A stretch of 64,000 nucleotides of DNA from Tepidisphaeraceae bacterium. Its GTDB lineage: Bacteria; Planctomycetota; Phycisphaerae; Tepidisphaerales; Tepidisphaeraceae. Under the pieces are notes generated by a model. The model was not told the DNA's origin and made no database searches. It worked only from the letters and a program-made list of their open reading frames with translations. The stretch spans positions 1-64,000 of the forward strand of contig DASYHQ010000033.1 in assembly GCA_035998445.1 (NCBI GenBank), given 5' to 3'. This document shows positions 25,430 through 34,743 of the stretch, in pieces. Each line of letters begins with the position of its first letter. Positions within the stretch are counted from its first letter, which is position 1. The position numbers and the translations under genes are program-made.

Positions 25430-27511
25430 ATGCCCGATTTCCAAGTTGTCAGCCCGTTTCAACCCGCCGGTGATCAGCCGCAGGCGATCGACAAGCTCGT
25501 CAGTGGTATCCAGTCTGGTGAGGAGTTCCAGACGCTCATGGGCGTCACCGGGTCGGGCAAGACGTTCACGATGGCGCACACCATCCAGCGCATGAACCGC
25601 CCGACGCTCATCATCAGCCACAACAAGACGCTGGCGGCCCAGTTGTACGAGGAGATGAAGGGCCTGTTCCCGCACAACGCCGTCGGATACTTCGTCAGCT
25701 ATTACGACTACTACCAGCCCGAGGCGTACATCCCCCAGCGGGACATTTACATCGAGAAGGACGCCAGCCGCAACGACGACCTCGACCGCCTGCGCCTGGC
25801 CGCCACCAGCAACCTCGTCAGCCGCAACGACGTGCTGCTGGTCGCCAGCGTGTCGTGCATCTTCGGTTTGGGTTCACCGAAGGAATACCGCAACAGCGTC
25901 GTGCCGATTCGCAAAGACGAGCCGACCGACCGCGACGACATGCTGCGCCGCCTGCTCGACCTTCAATACGCGCGCAACGACATCGACTTCAAGCGCGGCA
26001 CGTTCCGCGTGCGCGGCGACGTGGTCGAACTGCACCCCAGTTATGAAGAATTCGCCTACCGCATCGAATTCTTCGGCGACGACATTCAAAACATCGACGC
26101 GATCAACCCGTTAACCGGTGAGATCCTCTCCAGTCACGAGAGCATCTTCATCTACCCGGCCGTCCACTACGTGATGCCGGAGGACCGTTTGGAAGGCGCC
26201 GTCGCAAACATCAAGGCTGAACTCGACCAGCAGGTGATGCACCTGCGCGGCGAAGGCAAGCTGCTCGAAGCGCAACGCCTGCTGGCCCGCACGAAGTACG
26301 ATTTGGAACTGATTCAGGAGGTCGGCTTCTGCAGCGGCATCGAAAACTACAGCCGACACTTGGACGGCCGAAAGCCCGGCGAGAAGCCGTACACGCTGAT
26401 CGACTACTTCCCGAAAGATTTCCTCTGCATTATTGATGAATCGCACGTCACGCTGCCGCAGATCAAGGCGATGTACAACGGGGACCGTCAACGCAAGGAA
26501 GTGCTGGTGGGCCATGGCTTCCGCCTGCCCAGCGCGATGGACAATCGCCCGCTGAAATATGAAGAATTTGAACAGATGATCAACCAGGTCGTCTTCGTCA
26601 GCGCCACGCCCGGCAAGCTGGAGATGGAGTACACGCAAGGCGAAGTGGTCGAGCAAGTCATTCGTCCGACCGGCCTCATCGATCCCGAGATCGAGGTTCA
26701 TCCCGCCCAGGGTCAGGTGCCGCATTTGCTCACGCAGATCAAGGAACGCGTGGCCGCCGGTGGCCGTGTTCTGGTGACGGCGCTGACAAAGCGACTTGCG
26801 GAAGATCTGTCAGCCTACATTCAGGAGGCCGGCATTCGCGGGCGCTACCTGCATAGCGAGATTCAGACGCTGGAGCGCGTCGAGATCCTTAGCGATCTGC
26901 GCAAGGGCGACTTCGACGTGCTGATCGGCATCAACCTGTTGCGCGAAGGGTTGGACTTGCCGGAAGTTTCGATGGTGGCAATCCTGGATGCCGACAAGGC
27001 CGGCTTCCTGCGCAGTGAAACGTCGCTCATTCAGACGATCGGCCGTGCCGCGCGTAACAGCGGCAGCAAGGTCTTCCTGTACGCCGACACGATCACGCCC
27101 GCCATGCAGATGGCGATGGACGAGACGGCTCGCCGGCGCGAGATTCAGCGGAAGTACAACGCCGAGAATGGCATCACGCCGACGACGGTAAAGCGCGCGA
27201 TCCGCACGAGCATGGAGGCGGAAATCAAAGCCCGGCGAACGACGCAGGAGGCGATCAAGGCCAACGAGCAGCAGTTCGACCAGACCGAGATCATCCGCCT
27301 GCTTGAAGAGGAAATGCTGGAGGCCGCCCGCAACCTGGAGTTCGAACGGGCCACCCAACTGCGCGACAAGCTCAACGAGATGAAGGGTGCCCCGGCCATC
27401 AAGAGCGGCAAGGACCTGATCTTCGGCGACGACGAAGCCGATGCCCCCGAACGAAAGATCTGGCAACCCAAGAGCAAGGGCCGCGGCGGCAAACGCAAGA
27501 CTGCCAAGTGA
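25430..27511 (+). CDS. uvrB: UvrABC system protein B
   Basis: 693 residues, the usual length. The nucleotide-excision-repair helicase-like subunit loads onto DNA with UvrA and recruits Uvr[19 protein letters not shown] opens the protein. Walker A GVTGSGKT (~38-45), the beta-hairpin region [12 protein letters not shown], the helicase motif [33 protein letters not shown] and QTIGRAARN are all present. The C-terminal UVR domain ([20 protein letters not shown]) binds UvrC. No sign of damage. nadC follows 50 nt later. Confidence 0.98.
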   Translation: MPDFQVVSPFQPAGDQPQAIDKLVSGIQSGEEFQTLMGVTGSGKTFTMAHTIQRMNRPTLIISHNKTLAAQLYEEMKGLFPHNAVGYFVSYYDYYQPEAYIPQRDIYIEKDASRNDDLDRLRLAATSNLVSRNDVLLVASVSCIFGLGSPKEYRNSVVPIRKDEPTDRDDMLRRLLDLQYARNDIDFKRGTFRVRGDVVELHPSYEEFAYRIEFFGDDIQNIDAINPLTGEILSSHESIFIYPAVHYVMPEDRLEGAVANIKAELDQQVMHLRGEGKLLEAQRLLARTKYDLELIQEVGFCSGIENYSRHLDGRKPGEKPYTLIDYFPKDFLCIIDESHVTLPQIKAMYNGDRQRKEVLVGHGFRLPSAMDNRPLKYEEFEQMINQVVFVSATPGKLEMEYTQGEVVEQVIRPTGLIDPEIEVHPAQGQVPHLLTQIKERVAAGGRVLVTALTKRLAEDLSAYIQEAGIRGRYLHSEIQTLERVEILSDLRKGDFDVLIGINLLREGLDLPEVSMVAILDADKAGFLRSETSLIQTIGRAARNSGSKVFLYADTITPAMQMAMDETARRREIQRKYNAENGITPTTVKRAIRTSMEAEIKARRTTQEAIKANEQQFDQTEIIRLLEEEMLEAARNLEFERATQLRDKLNEMKGAPAIKSGKDLIFGDDEADAPERKIWQPKSKGRGGKRKTAK

Positions 27512-27560
27512 CGCCGCGGCGCTGCCGTGGACGCACGTTGGCGGTTAGAATGAGCGGATC

Positions 27561-28466
27561 ATGCATGCATTCCCAAGCTCTGACCTGCTGAAGCCCCTGA
27601 TCGCGCTCGCCAAGGCCGAAGACCTCGGCCAGCAGAACGACGACGTCACCAGCCGGCTCACCATCCCAGCGGATGCGGTCGGCGTGGCGACGCTATTGCA
27701 GAAGGAGGTCGGCGTCGCCTGTGGGTTGCCGATCGTCGAGATGGTTTGCGCCGCATACGACGAGCGCCTGCGCGTCGAGCAGATTCCGGGATTTCACTTC
27801 GAGATCATCGAGGGGCACTACAGCGACCAACGCCGTTTTCCGCTGGTGCGCATAAGGGGGCCCGTGCGGTCGCTGCTGTCGGCCGAGCGCGTGGTGCTGA
27901 ACTTTCTGCAGCACCTGTCGGGGGTGGCCACGCATACGCAGCGGTTCGTGCGGCGCGTCGCGGGGACGAGCGCGAAGATCCTCGACACGCGCAAGACGCT
28001 GCCCGGCTACCGCGCGCTCGAAAAGTACGCCGTCGTGTGCGGCGGGGGACACAACCACCGCATCGGCCTCTATGATGGCCTGCTGATCAAGGACAACCAC
28101 CTCGCCGAGTACCCGCTGCGTGAGCTGGCGGCCAGGCTATCGAAGATTGCCGCTCAGAGCCGCAGCGAAGATGCATCGCGCCTGGTGGAGGTGGAGGTCG
28201 ACACGCTCGAACAGATGCGCGAAGTGCTGAAGGTCGACGGCGTGCAGGTCATCCTGCTCGACAACATGGACTGCCCCCAGATGGAACAGGCCGTCTCCCT
28301 TCGCGATGCCGCGGGCAAACGCGGCACGATCGAACTGGAAGCGAGCGGCGGGGTGACGCTGGAGACGGTTCGGTCGATCGCGCTGACGGGGGTGGAACGC
28401 ATTAGCGTTGGCGCGATCACCCATTCGGCGCCGGCGCTGGATATTGGGATGGACATCGAGGTGTAA
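27561..28466 (+). CDS. nadC: Nicotinate-nucleotide pyrophosphorylase (carboxylating)
   Basis: 301 residues. Quinolinate phosphoribosyltransferase, making nicotinate mononucleotide in de novo NAD synthesis. Motifs: AEDLGQQNDDVTSRL, ERVVLNFLQHLSGVATHTQRF, KILDTRKTLPGYRALEKYAV, CGGGHNHRIGLYDGLLIKDN (substrate site), VEVEVDTLEQM, VILLDNMD, ELEASGGVTLE and ISVGAITHSAPALDIGMDI. No nadA or nadB nearby. It may be co-transcribed with uvrB; a family E palindrome follows. Confidence 0.96.
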   Translation: MHAFPSSDLLKPLIALAKAEDLGQQNDDVTSRLTIPADAVGVATLLQKEVGVACGLPIVEMVCAAYDERLRVEQIPGFHFEIIEGHYSDQRRFPLVRIRGPVRSLLSAERVVLNFLQHLSGVATHTQRFVRRVAGTSAKILDTRKTLPGYRALEKYAVVCGGGHNHRIGLYDGLLIKDNHLAEYPLRELAARLSKIAAQSRSEDASRLVEVEVDTLEQMREVLKVDGVQVILLDNMDCPQMEQAVSLRDAAGKRGTIELEASGGVTLETVRSIALTGVERISVGAITHSAPALDIGMDIEV

Positions 28467-28480
28467 GGACATGCCGCTCC

Positions 28481-28602
28481 CGTCCCTCTCCCGGTACTCC
28501 GGGAGAGGCTAGGTGAGGGTGAATTCAAACTGCTGACGGTTCTCGTTATTCGAAATCACCCTCACCCTAACCCTCTCCCGGAGTACCGGGAGAGGGGACC
28601 GG
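28481..28602. repeat. Palindrome family E after nadC
   Basis: Arms CCCTCTCCCGGTACTCCGGG and CCCGGAGTACCGGGAGAGGG, with inner GGTGAGGGTGA / TCACCCTCACC pairing, form a nearly perfect long hairpin. Same family as 10857-10971. Likely to act as a transcription terminator for uvrB-nadC. Confidence 0.8.
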
Positions 28603-28710
28603 ATGGTTTTGGACTTACCTGCCAACACTTTAGGTGTCCGTCCGATAACTCCGCCTCCCAAAATTCCTCTTGCCCCGTTTGCCTCATCCGAATCCAAATC
28701 GTAAATCTCC

Positions 28711-28960
28711 CTTGTCGCCCGCCTGTGTGGGCTGGGTGACAAGAGAGGATCCCCGAAAAGGGCTAAGCCGCTGCGAGGCGGCGCCGGGTCTGTGATGACC
28801 TGGCTCGTGGATGGAAACATCCGCGATGCGCAAAGCGCCCGGTCTGGTGGGTCGCCAGGGCCATAAGCCTTGGCGACGAAATCAGATCGAGGGCGTTGCC
28901 GAAAGGATCGCTGACGTAAGTTCACGTCACGAACTTTCCTTCCCGGACGATTCTCCTCTT
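28711..28960 (+). ncRNA. Candidate structured RNA / leader upstream of the pilin genes
   Basis: This segment folds by eye into a chain of hairpins on the + strand. They are CTTGTCGCCC / GGGTGACAAG (28711-28743), CCC-CGAAAA-GGG, GCCGC-TGCGAG-GCGGC, CCGGGTC / GACCTGG, GTGGATG-GAAA-CATCCGC (GNRA tetraloop) followed at once by GATGCGCAAAGCGCC, and later AAGTTC..GAACTT. CGCAAAGC after a GAAA-capped stem recalls class I c-di-GMP riboswitches, but the GCAAACC half of that core is not seen. Type unknown. It ends ~500 nt before the first pilin. Confidence 0.4.
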
Positions 28961-29477
28961 ATCGATCCCGTTCGTCGCGCCACGGCCCGCAGTTATAGGG
29001 CGGTGGCGGTGCGGCATCGCGGTTTGGCGATTAAGTCGGCGCCAAACGGGTCCGATGACGAACGTGAACGACGCGGTGCGCACGCCACTTCCTGGCGAGC
29101 GACCCGCGGCCTTGACCAGTGGCCGATGGACTCGATCGCGTTCGCCGCACAAACGGTTTGACGATCGATCGGTTCAACGGGCCACGGGCATCGCGATCGC
29201 GGCAGGGCAGGGCTTCACCCGTCCCGCCCCGCAACGGTCGCGATGTCTGACGCCGACGCGAAAGGAGTGGATCGCGACGCATCAACTGACGCACGTCGGT
29301 CGGAAGGCATGCCAGCCGTAAGAGGCCGCCTTCCAGATGCGCTCAGGCCGAATCGGTTCCTTCCGAGCGGCGACGAACCGCACGCAACGGGTGACGGGTT
29401 AGCACGATAGCCGCGGCCAATGTGGCCGAGGCATCACAGATTGCAGAGAGACAACGTTTCTTAAGAGGAGAAACACA
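28961..29477. other. Gene-free stretch before the first pilin
   Basis: No convincing coding frame, palindrome family or promoter was found here. The only open frame on the + strand (28811-29161) has no ribosome-binding site, no recognisable domain and overlaps the structured segment. The final 20 nt hold AAGAGGAG, the ribosome-binding site of the pilin gene. The stretch may be an unusually long 5' leader. Confidence 0.5.
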
Positions 29478-29996
29478 ATGACCGCGATTCGCAAACAAGT
29501 TCGCCGTGGGTTTACGCTCGTCGAAATTCTGATCGTCGTGATCATCCTTGGCATCTTGGCCGCCATCGTGATCCCGCAGTTCACGAACGCGTCGCAGGAC
29601 GCCCGCAAGAGCAACATGGCCAGCCAGCTACAGACGCTGCGCAGCCAGATCGAGCTCTTCAAGCTCCAGCACCGCGACAGCCCGCCGCCATTGGCGAGCT
29701 CGGATGAGTTCTGGAGCTTCATGACGCAGTACAGCACCGACGACATCACCGACGCGCCCGACAACGTCGCCGGCACGGCTGCGGCGCCGAAGTTCGGCCC
29801 CTACATGCAGCAGCCCGCGGTTAACCCGCTGACCAATTCGTCGACCGTTGCCAATCAGTCCGCTGCCACGGCAACCGATGGTTGGGCCTATAACCCCGCC
29901 ACGGGCGAACTCCATGGCGTCGCGAAGAACGATGAGGGCGTCGCCTTCATCACCGACGACGGCAACACTGTTGCAGCGCCCGCCTGGGCTGAGTAA
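29478..29996 (+). CDS. Type IV prepilin / major pseudopilin (GspG-like)
   Basis: 172 residues. Prepilin signal RKQVRRG-FTLVE with Gly at -1 and Glu at +5, then the helix ILIVVIILGILAAIVIPQF. The C-terminal domain has GPYMQQPAVNPLTNSS and DGWAYNPATGELHG, resembling GspG-type pseudopilins of planctomycetes. It should be processed by a prepilin peptidase (not in the window) and polymerise in the pilus or pseudopilus. AAGAGGAG lies 8 nt before ATG. First gene of the pilus locus. Confidence 0.9.
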   Translation: MTAIRKQVRRGFTLVEILIVVIILGILAAIVIPQFTNASQDARKSNMASQLQTLRSQIELFKLQHRDSPPPLASSDEFWSFMTQYSTDDITDAPDNVAGTAAAPKFGPYMQQPAVNPLTNSSTVANQSAATATDGWAYNPATGELHGVAKNDEGVAFITDDGNTVAAPAWAE

Positions 29997-30018
29997 TCGG
30001 GTTGATTCGCAAAATACC

Positions 30019-30045
30019 TGCCGGTGGGAGAATACCCCACCGGCG
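30019..30045 (+). terminator. Hairpin between the two pilin genes
   Basis: GCCGGTGGG / CCCCACCGGC stem with a short loop just after the first pilin gene, without a T-run. It may protect the first pilin mRNA 3' end or attenuate read-through into the second pilin gene. Confidence 0.5.
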
Positions 30046-30135
30046 GGCTTCGCCAGACACGAATGATGGGCAGGGTATTGGCCGTCGCGCAAGCGCGTTC
30101 CACAGAGCGTCGACCTATCTGAAGAGGGCACCGCC

Positions 30136-30606
30136 ATGACACCCGCGCACCGATCGTTCGCTCGTATTCGCAGGTCCCGCGCCTTCACGCTCGTCGAGAT
30201 CCTGATCGTCGTGATCATCCTGGGCATCCTAGCGGCCATCGTAGTGCCGCAGTTCACGAACGCCGCGACCGATGCCCGCAAGGTGACGATGGCCAACCAG
30301 CTGAAGGACCTCCGCACGATCATCGAACTGTACCGCCTGCAGCACGATGACCAGCTGCCCGACCTGCTCGAGCCGGACGGCTGGCAACTGCTGACCACCA
30401 AGACGACCAAGGCCGGCGAGACCGACCCCGCCGGTGAGTATGGCCCGTACATGCAGACCGAGATCGTCAATCCACTGACGCAGAGCAGCGTCGTCGTCGA
30501 GATCGGCAGCTCGCCGGCGCAGAAGCCAGGTTGGTACTTCAACCCGCTGACCGGCGCGGTACACGGCGCCAACGCCGACGGCACTCAGTCCGACGACGGC
30601 GTATAA
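30136..30606 (+). CDS. Second type IV prepilin / pseudopilin (GspG-like)
   Basis: 156 residues and a clear paralogue of the preceding gene: IRRSRA-FTLVEIL, then IVVIILGILAAIVVPQFTNA, and shared C-terminal blocks GPYMQTEIVNPLTQSSV and WYFNPLTGAVHG. It has Ala, not Gly, at -1 of the prepilin cleavage site; Ala is tolerated by some prepilin peptidases but is unusual for a major pilin. GAAGAGGG precedes the ATG. A strong terminator follows, so the two pilins form a transcription unit. Confidence 0.9.
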   Translation: MTPAHRSFARIRRSRAFTLVEILIVVIILGILAAIVVPQFTNAATDARKVTMANQLKDLRTIIELYRLQHDDQLPDLLEPDGWQLLTTKTTKAGETDPAGEYGPYMQTEIVNPLTQSSVVVEIGSSPAQKPGWYFNPLTGAVHGANADGTQSDDGV

Positions 30607-30626
30607 CGACTCGCCGATCGAACCAC

Positions 30627-30666
30627 GTGGGCAGTGGGCCACCGCCCGCTGCCCACTTTCTTTGTT
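30627..30666 (+). terminator. Intrinsic terminator after the second pilin gene
   Basis: GTGGGCAGTGGGC / GCCCGCTGCCCAC stem (30627-30656) followed by TTTCTTTGTT. It should separate pilin expression from the downstream GspH/PilM operon. Confidence 0.8.
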
Positions 30667-30823
30667 ATTGGACATTTCACGCCTTCAGGTCCACCCATCT
30701 TTGCCCGATGAGAACACTGGCGCTGGCAGACCTTGCCACTTAACGGGTCTGTCCACCGCACGCGCGCCGGCCAGGCGCCGGAAGGGTATCGAGCCGTACG
30801 CACGTGTCGCGAGAGGTTTGAAG

Positions 30824-31381
30824 ATGAATCGCCATTCCCTGCGCCCGGCCTTCACGCTCATCGAGATCCTCGTGGTCATCGTTATCCTGGGAATCACGGC
30901 CGGTCTGATCATCCCGCAACTGTCCAACGCCAACGACGTCACCGCCGCCGCGGCGGGGCGGGTGGTGCTCGCGGACCTGACCTACGCCCAGAACGCCGCC
31001 ATCACCACGCAACGCACGCACTACATTGCCTTCGCGAAGGGCACCGATGCCGACACGTACGTTTTGGTGGACCGGGTCTCGCCATCGCAGCGCGTGTTGA
31101 TGCATCCGGTGACGCAGATGCCGTTCAAGCAGACCTTCGGCAAGGGTGGCAACGGTTCCCTGAACCGCGTTCGCCTTGGCACGCTGACGCTCGGCGCCGA
31201 TACCGCCACGAGCACGATCGCGTTCGACGCGCTCGGCTCGCCGTACGCCTACACGACGGCCGCCGGTCTGGTGCCGCTGACTGCATCCGGCATGGTCGAC
31301 TTGGTCTGTAACGAGTTCACGCTGCGCGTAAGCGTCGCGCCCTTCACCGGCGAGATGAGCGTCGCGCCGGTATCGCCTTAA
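30824..31381 (+). CDS. GspH-like minor pseudopilin
   Basis: 185 residues from ATG 30824 (MNRHSLRPA); the longer in-frame start runs back into the terminator region and was rejected. The prepilin motif RPA-FTLIEILVVIVILGITA has Ala at -1 and Glu at +5. The downstream GspH-like domain (GRVVLADLTYAQNAAITTQR, then YIAFAKGTDADTYVLVD, ending LRVSVAPFTGEMSVAPV) fits minor pseudopilins at the filament tip. pilM starts 44 nt later. Confidence 0.85.
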   Translation: MNRHSLRPAFTLIEILVVIVILGITAGLIIPQLSNANDVTAAAAGRVVLADLTYAQNAAITTQRTHYIAFAKGTDADTYVLVDRVSPSQRVLMHPVTQMPFKQTFGKGGNGSLNRVRLGTLTLGADTATSTIAFDALGSPYAYTTAAGLVPLTASGMVDLVCNEFTLRVSVAPFTGEMSVAPVSP

Positions 31382-31425
31382 GCAATGCGCGGTGGCGCGC
31401 GTCGTGTGCCACCGCGAACCGAATT

Positions 31426-32694
31426 ATGTTTCGTCTGACTCGCGCACAAGTTCAACCGGTCGGCGTCGACCTCGGCACGGACAGCATCAAGATGCTGCAG
31501 CTGGAGATCGTCGACGGCAGCCTCTCGGTCGTCGCCGCCGCACGCGCGCCGATGCCGGACGAGGTGCGCGCCGCGCCGCTCGAGGATCGCATGTCCGTGG
31601 CAGCGGGGCTCGTAAAGGGCCTGTTGCGCCAGAACCCGTTCGTCGGGCGCAACGTCGTGCTTGCGCTGCCGCGCGAGATGGTCCACGTGAAGAATCTCCG
31701 CATGGCCCCGTTGCCCGACACTGAACTGCCCGCGGCCATCCGCGCCGAAGCGACGAACCTGTTTCCCATCGACATCGACATCGACTCAGCCCAGGTGCGC
31801 CACCTGCTGGCTGGTGAAGTGCGGCAGGGGGGCGAGGCCCGGCAGGAAGTGATCGTGCTGGCCGCCCGCAACGACGACGTCGACGGCTTCGTCGAGCGCT
31901 TCCACAGCAGTGGCGCGGTCATCCAGTCGCTGGATGTCGAGCCATGCGCCGCTTACCGCAGCGTCGAGCGATTCATCCGCCGGCAGGACGACGAGCAGGA
32001 CGTGAACGTGCTGATCGATATCGGCGCTCGGCAGACGCTCGTCGTCATCGGTCGCGGCCGGTCGGTGAGCTTCGTGAAGTCGATCGACATCGGTGGCGAT
32101 CACCTGAACGACGTGGTCGCCAAGAAGCTTGGCCTGGACCCCGCTGAATCGCGCACGCTGCGCCGCCGGCTCGGTGATACGGGTGGCGCGACCGGCGCGC
32201 AGGACCCGGTGCGCCAGGCCGTGCACGACGTGGAGCGCAGCGTGATCGAGGACCTGATCCGCGAGGTCGGTCTCTGCCTTCGGTACTACTCCGTCACGTT
32301 CCGTGGTTCGCGGCCGACGCGCGTGCGCCTCACCGGTGGCGAGGCCGCCGACCCGAGCGTGCAGGCACTGATGAACGCCGCGTTGCCGATGCCCGTGGAG
32401 GCGGCAAGGCCACTGCACAGCGTGAACATCAGCCGGATGAAGGCCAGCGACCGCCGTGGTTCGCTGGCGGAATGGTCGGTGGCGCTCGGGCTGTCGCTGA
32501 AGGCGACGACGCGGCACTTCGGCCCACGCGATGGCAAGCCGCGCACCGTGCCCGCGCCGATGGCGGCACTCTCGCCGTCGGCCGCGCCTGCCAATGCCGC
32601 GTCGCAGGCTGCGTTGGCCACGGTGGAACAAGCCATGGCGGCCGCGCCCACCATCACCGCGACACCGCTGACGCGCGGGGTGACCCATGCGTGA
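31426..32694 (+). CDS. pilM: PilM-like pilus assembly ATPase-fold protein
   Basis: 422 residues. Actin-like fold of PilM: PVGVDLGTDSIKMLQLE (phosphate-1), VVLALPREMVHVKNLRMAPL, DVNVLIDIGARQTLVVIG (phosphate-2) and SFVKSIDIGGDHLNDVVA. PilM is cytoplasmic and binds the N-terminal tail of PilN, linking the inner-membrane platform to the motor. The last ~60 residues are Ala/Pro-rich. It overlaps pilN by 8 nt, implying translational coupling. Confidence 0.92.
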   Translation: MFRLTRAQVQPVGVDLGTDSIKMLQLEIVDGSLSVVAAARAPMPDEVRAAPLEDRMSVAAGLVKGLLRQNPFVGRNVVLALPREMVHVKNLRMAPLPDTELPAAIRAEATNLFPIDIDIDSAQVRHLLAGEVRQGGEARQEVIVLAARNDDVDGFVERFHSSGAVIQSLDVEPCAAYRSVERFIRRQDDEQDVNVLIDIGARQTLVVIGRGRSVSFVKSIDIGGDHLNDVVAKKLGLDPAESRTLRRRLGDTGGATGAQDPVRQAVHDVERSVIEDLIREVGLCLRYYSVTFRGSRPTRVRLTGGEAADPSVQALMNAALPMPVEAARPLHSVNISRMKASDRRGSLAEWSVALGLSLKATTRHFGPRDGKPRTVPAPMAALSPSAAPANAASQAALATVEQAMAAAPTITATPLTRGVTHA

Positions 32695-33325
32695 ACTGGA
32701 CTTCCTGCCCGCGTGGTACCCGCGCCTGCGCCGCAAGCGCATGCTGGCCGTCGCCCAAGCGTGGGCCGCCACCGCGCTGCTGGTCGCCGCTGCGTCGTGG
32801 GTGTTTGCCGAACACCGGCTGGCCCGGGCCAGCGAGGCACGGCTGGTCGAGCTGGCCGCTGCGCTGGATCGTACGCAGGTCGACCTGCACAAGCTCGACG
32901 ACCTGCTCGCACTCGAGGGCCGCTGGCGCCACCGTGACCGCGTGATGATCAAGCTCGGCCTGCACGTCGAGGCGACCCGGTTGATCGAGAAGCTGAACGA
33001 GGTCATGCCGCCCGAGATGGCCGTCCTCGCGCTCGAACTGGAGACCGCTGACGCCAAGGCGGACGCCGCTCGGGCGATAGATTCGAACGATGACGCTGTG
33101 GCCTCGCTCGATATGCCACCCGATCGGCAGTTGAACGTGCGCCTGCACGGCGTGGCACCGACGGACGTCGATCTCGCGAGTTTCATGATGCGACTCAGCG
33201 GCGTTCGGTTCTTCGAGAACGTCAACATGTCCTACGCCAAGGACCGCAGCGAGGGCGGCCATCTTATGCGGGAATACCAGATCACCTTCTCGCTCAACCT
33301 GAAGGCACCGGCGGTGAACAAGTGA
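32687..33325 (+). CDS. pilN: PilN-like inner-membrane pilus assembly protein
   Basis: 212 residues. A short cytoplasmic N-terminus (MRELDFLPAWYPRLRRKR) contains the conserved LPxWY-type PilM-binding motif. One transmembrane helix (AWAATALLVAAASWVFA), a coiled coil and a ferredoxin-like periplasmic domain follow. The order PilM-N-O-P, overlapping genes and topology support the call more than sequence identity. Confidence 0.85.
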   Translation: MRELDFLPAWYPRLRRKRMLAVAQAWAATALLVAAASWVFAEHRLARASEARLVELAAALDRTQVDLHKLDDLLALEGRWRHRDRVMIKLGLHVEATRLIEKLNEVMPPEMAVLALELETADAKADAARAIDSNDDAVASLDMPPDRQLNVRLHGVAPTDVDLASFMMRLSGVRFFENVNMSYAKDRSEGGHLMREYQITFSLNLKAPAVNK

Positions 33326-33921
33326 TGGAGACCCCGACCCCTACGCTCGCGCCTCGGCCGCTCCGCTCGCAAGTGAAGCGTTACCGCCGCACGCATTGGG
33401 TGATCGGCGGCACGTTCGTGATGCTGTTCGCGGGCCTGTACCTGTTTGGCCATCGTCCCGCGGCGGCCCGAGCCGCGGCATTGGCAAGCGAGGTCGCACA
33501 GCGCCAAGCTGAGCTGGCCGCGGCCGAAACGCGAGCGCGCGACCTGGCGGTGGTCGAGACGGAAGTGGAACGGCTCAGCGCTCGCCTTGAACGCTTCGAC
33601 AAACGCCTGCCGAGCCAGCGCAACTTCGTACGCGAGCTGAACGCGTTCACGAACGACATCACACAGCTGGCCCAGCAGAGCGCTATCAAGAAGATCAACT
33701 GGGTGCCCGGCGTCATCCGTCGCAGCGAGCTGTTCTCGGAACAGCCGATCATGCTCAGCTTCGAAGGCGACTTCCTCAGCGTCTTCACGTTCCTGCAACA
33801 GGTCGAGTCGATGCCGCGCCTCGCACGGGTGCGCAAGCTGGCGCTGACCTCGAAGGACTCGAAGGTGGGGCAGGTCGAGGTGCAGGCGTCGATCAACCTC
33901 TACTTCGCGGACACGCCATGA
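33325..33921 (+). CDS. pilO: PilO-like inner-membrane pilus assembly protein
   Basis: 198 residues starting at ATG 33325 within the TGATG junction with pilN (a GTG one codon earlier is possible). Topology: short cytoplasmic tail, one helix (HWVIGGTFVMLFAGLYLFG), coiled coil (SEVAQRQAELAAAETRARDL), then the PilO fold with RNFVRELNAFTNDITQLA and LSFEGDFLSVFTFLQQVES. PilO pairs with PilN in the alignment complex. Confidence 0.85.
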   Translation: METPTPTLAPRPLRSQVKRYRRTHWVIGGTFVMLFAGLYLFGHRPAAARAAALASEVAQRQAELAAAETRARDLAVVETEVERLSARLERFDKRLPSQRNFVRELNAFTNDITQLAQQSAIKKINWVPGVIRRSELFSEQPIMLSFEGDFLSVFTFLQQVESMPRLARVRKLALTSKDSKVGQVEVQASINLYFADTP

Positions 33922-34607
33922 CCGAAACCCCAACGCCCAAACCCCAGGCCGGGCCGTCCAAGGCCACCGTTACCGCGACCCATGTCCTGTCGCGATGGAC
34001 GCGAAGTACAAGAGATTTCACGCGCGCCCATCCCCGTACGATGTCCGTCGGCGGTGCCGTCGCGGTTGCGTTAGTGGTTGGAATGGGCCGCTTCGCGTTC
34101 ACCGGTTCGGCCGCGCCCGCGGCCGCCACCGCGTCATTGTCGCGGCCGATGACGGTGCTCGAACCGCAGGCCACCCGCATGTTGGCCCGCCGGCCGTTAT
34201 CGGACCAGGCATCACCGGCGGTGCAGGAGTGGGTGCGCACGCCCATTGCCCCCGTCGGCCGCAATTTGTTTGCGATCAAGCTCGATTATTTCCCCCAGGA
34301 CGGCACAAAAGTCGATCAGACGCTGCGCGCGCCACAGGGGAACGGATTTTGGGACAAGTTAGCAAAGTCGATGGCCTCGCGTGCCGATCAACGGAGGGAG
34401 AGGCAGATTCTGGTCGAGAACCTGCAACTCCAGGCGATGCAACTTCGGTTGCAAAGCACCGTGATGGGGCCCTCGCCAGGGGCGCTCGTCAACGGCAGTC
34501 TGGTTCGGGAGGGAGACGTCGTCGCGTCGTTCCGCGTCCTCAAGATTGAGGCGCGGCGCATCGTGGTCGAGCGAGAGGGCATCAAGCTCGAGATACCGAT
34601 GCAGTAG
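33918..34607 (+). CDS. pilP: PilP/GspC-like periplasmic linker protein
   Basis: 229 residues; its ATG overlaps the pilO stop (ATGA). One transmembrane helix lies at about 43-60 (VGGAVAVALVVGMGRFAF). The C-terminal segment (LQSTVMGPSPGALVNGSLVR, then EGDVVASFRVLKIEARRIVV, EREGIKLEIPM) is the beta-rich HR/PilP domain that contacts the secretin N0 region. It has no lipobox, so it is anchored by a helix as in GspC rather than lipidated as in classical PilP. Confidence 0.75.
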   Translation: MTETPTPKPQAGPSKATVTATHVLSRWTRSTRDFTRAHPRTMSVGGAVAVALVVGMGRFAFTGSAAPAAATASLSRPMTVLEPQATRMLARRPLSDQASPAVQEWVRTPIAPVGRNLFAIKLDYFPQDGTKVDQTLRAPQGNGFWDKLAKSMASRADQRRERQILVENLQLQAMQLRLQSTVMGPSPGALVNGSLVREGDVVASFRVLKIEARRIVVEREGIKLEIPMQ

Positions 34608-34743
34608 CGACGGTGCCCGAGTACGCGATTGCGGAGCGCGAATCTCGTATTGCGGAACGAACGTGCGACGTCCATGCACGCTCGTCTTCCCAATCCGACA
34701 TCCGCGGTCTGCACTTTCGCAAAGCAAAAGAAGGATTTCTCCC

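Noticed and set aside
28790-28880. Canonical c-di-GMP-I riboswitch
   Set aside because: A GAAA-capped stem and CGCAAAGC are present, but the conserved GCAAACC strand is missing, so only a structured-RNA candidate is reported.
28811-29161. 116-codon frame in the pilin leader region
   Set aside because: No ribosome-binding site, no domain, overlaps the structured stems; treated as non-coding.
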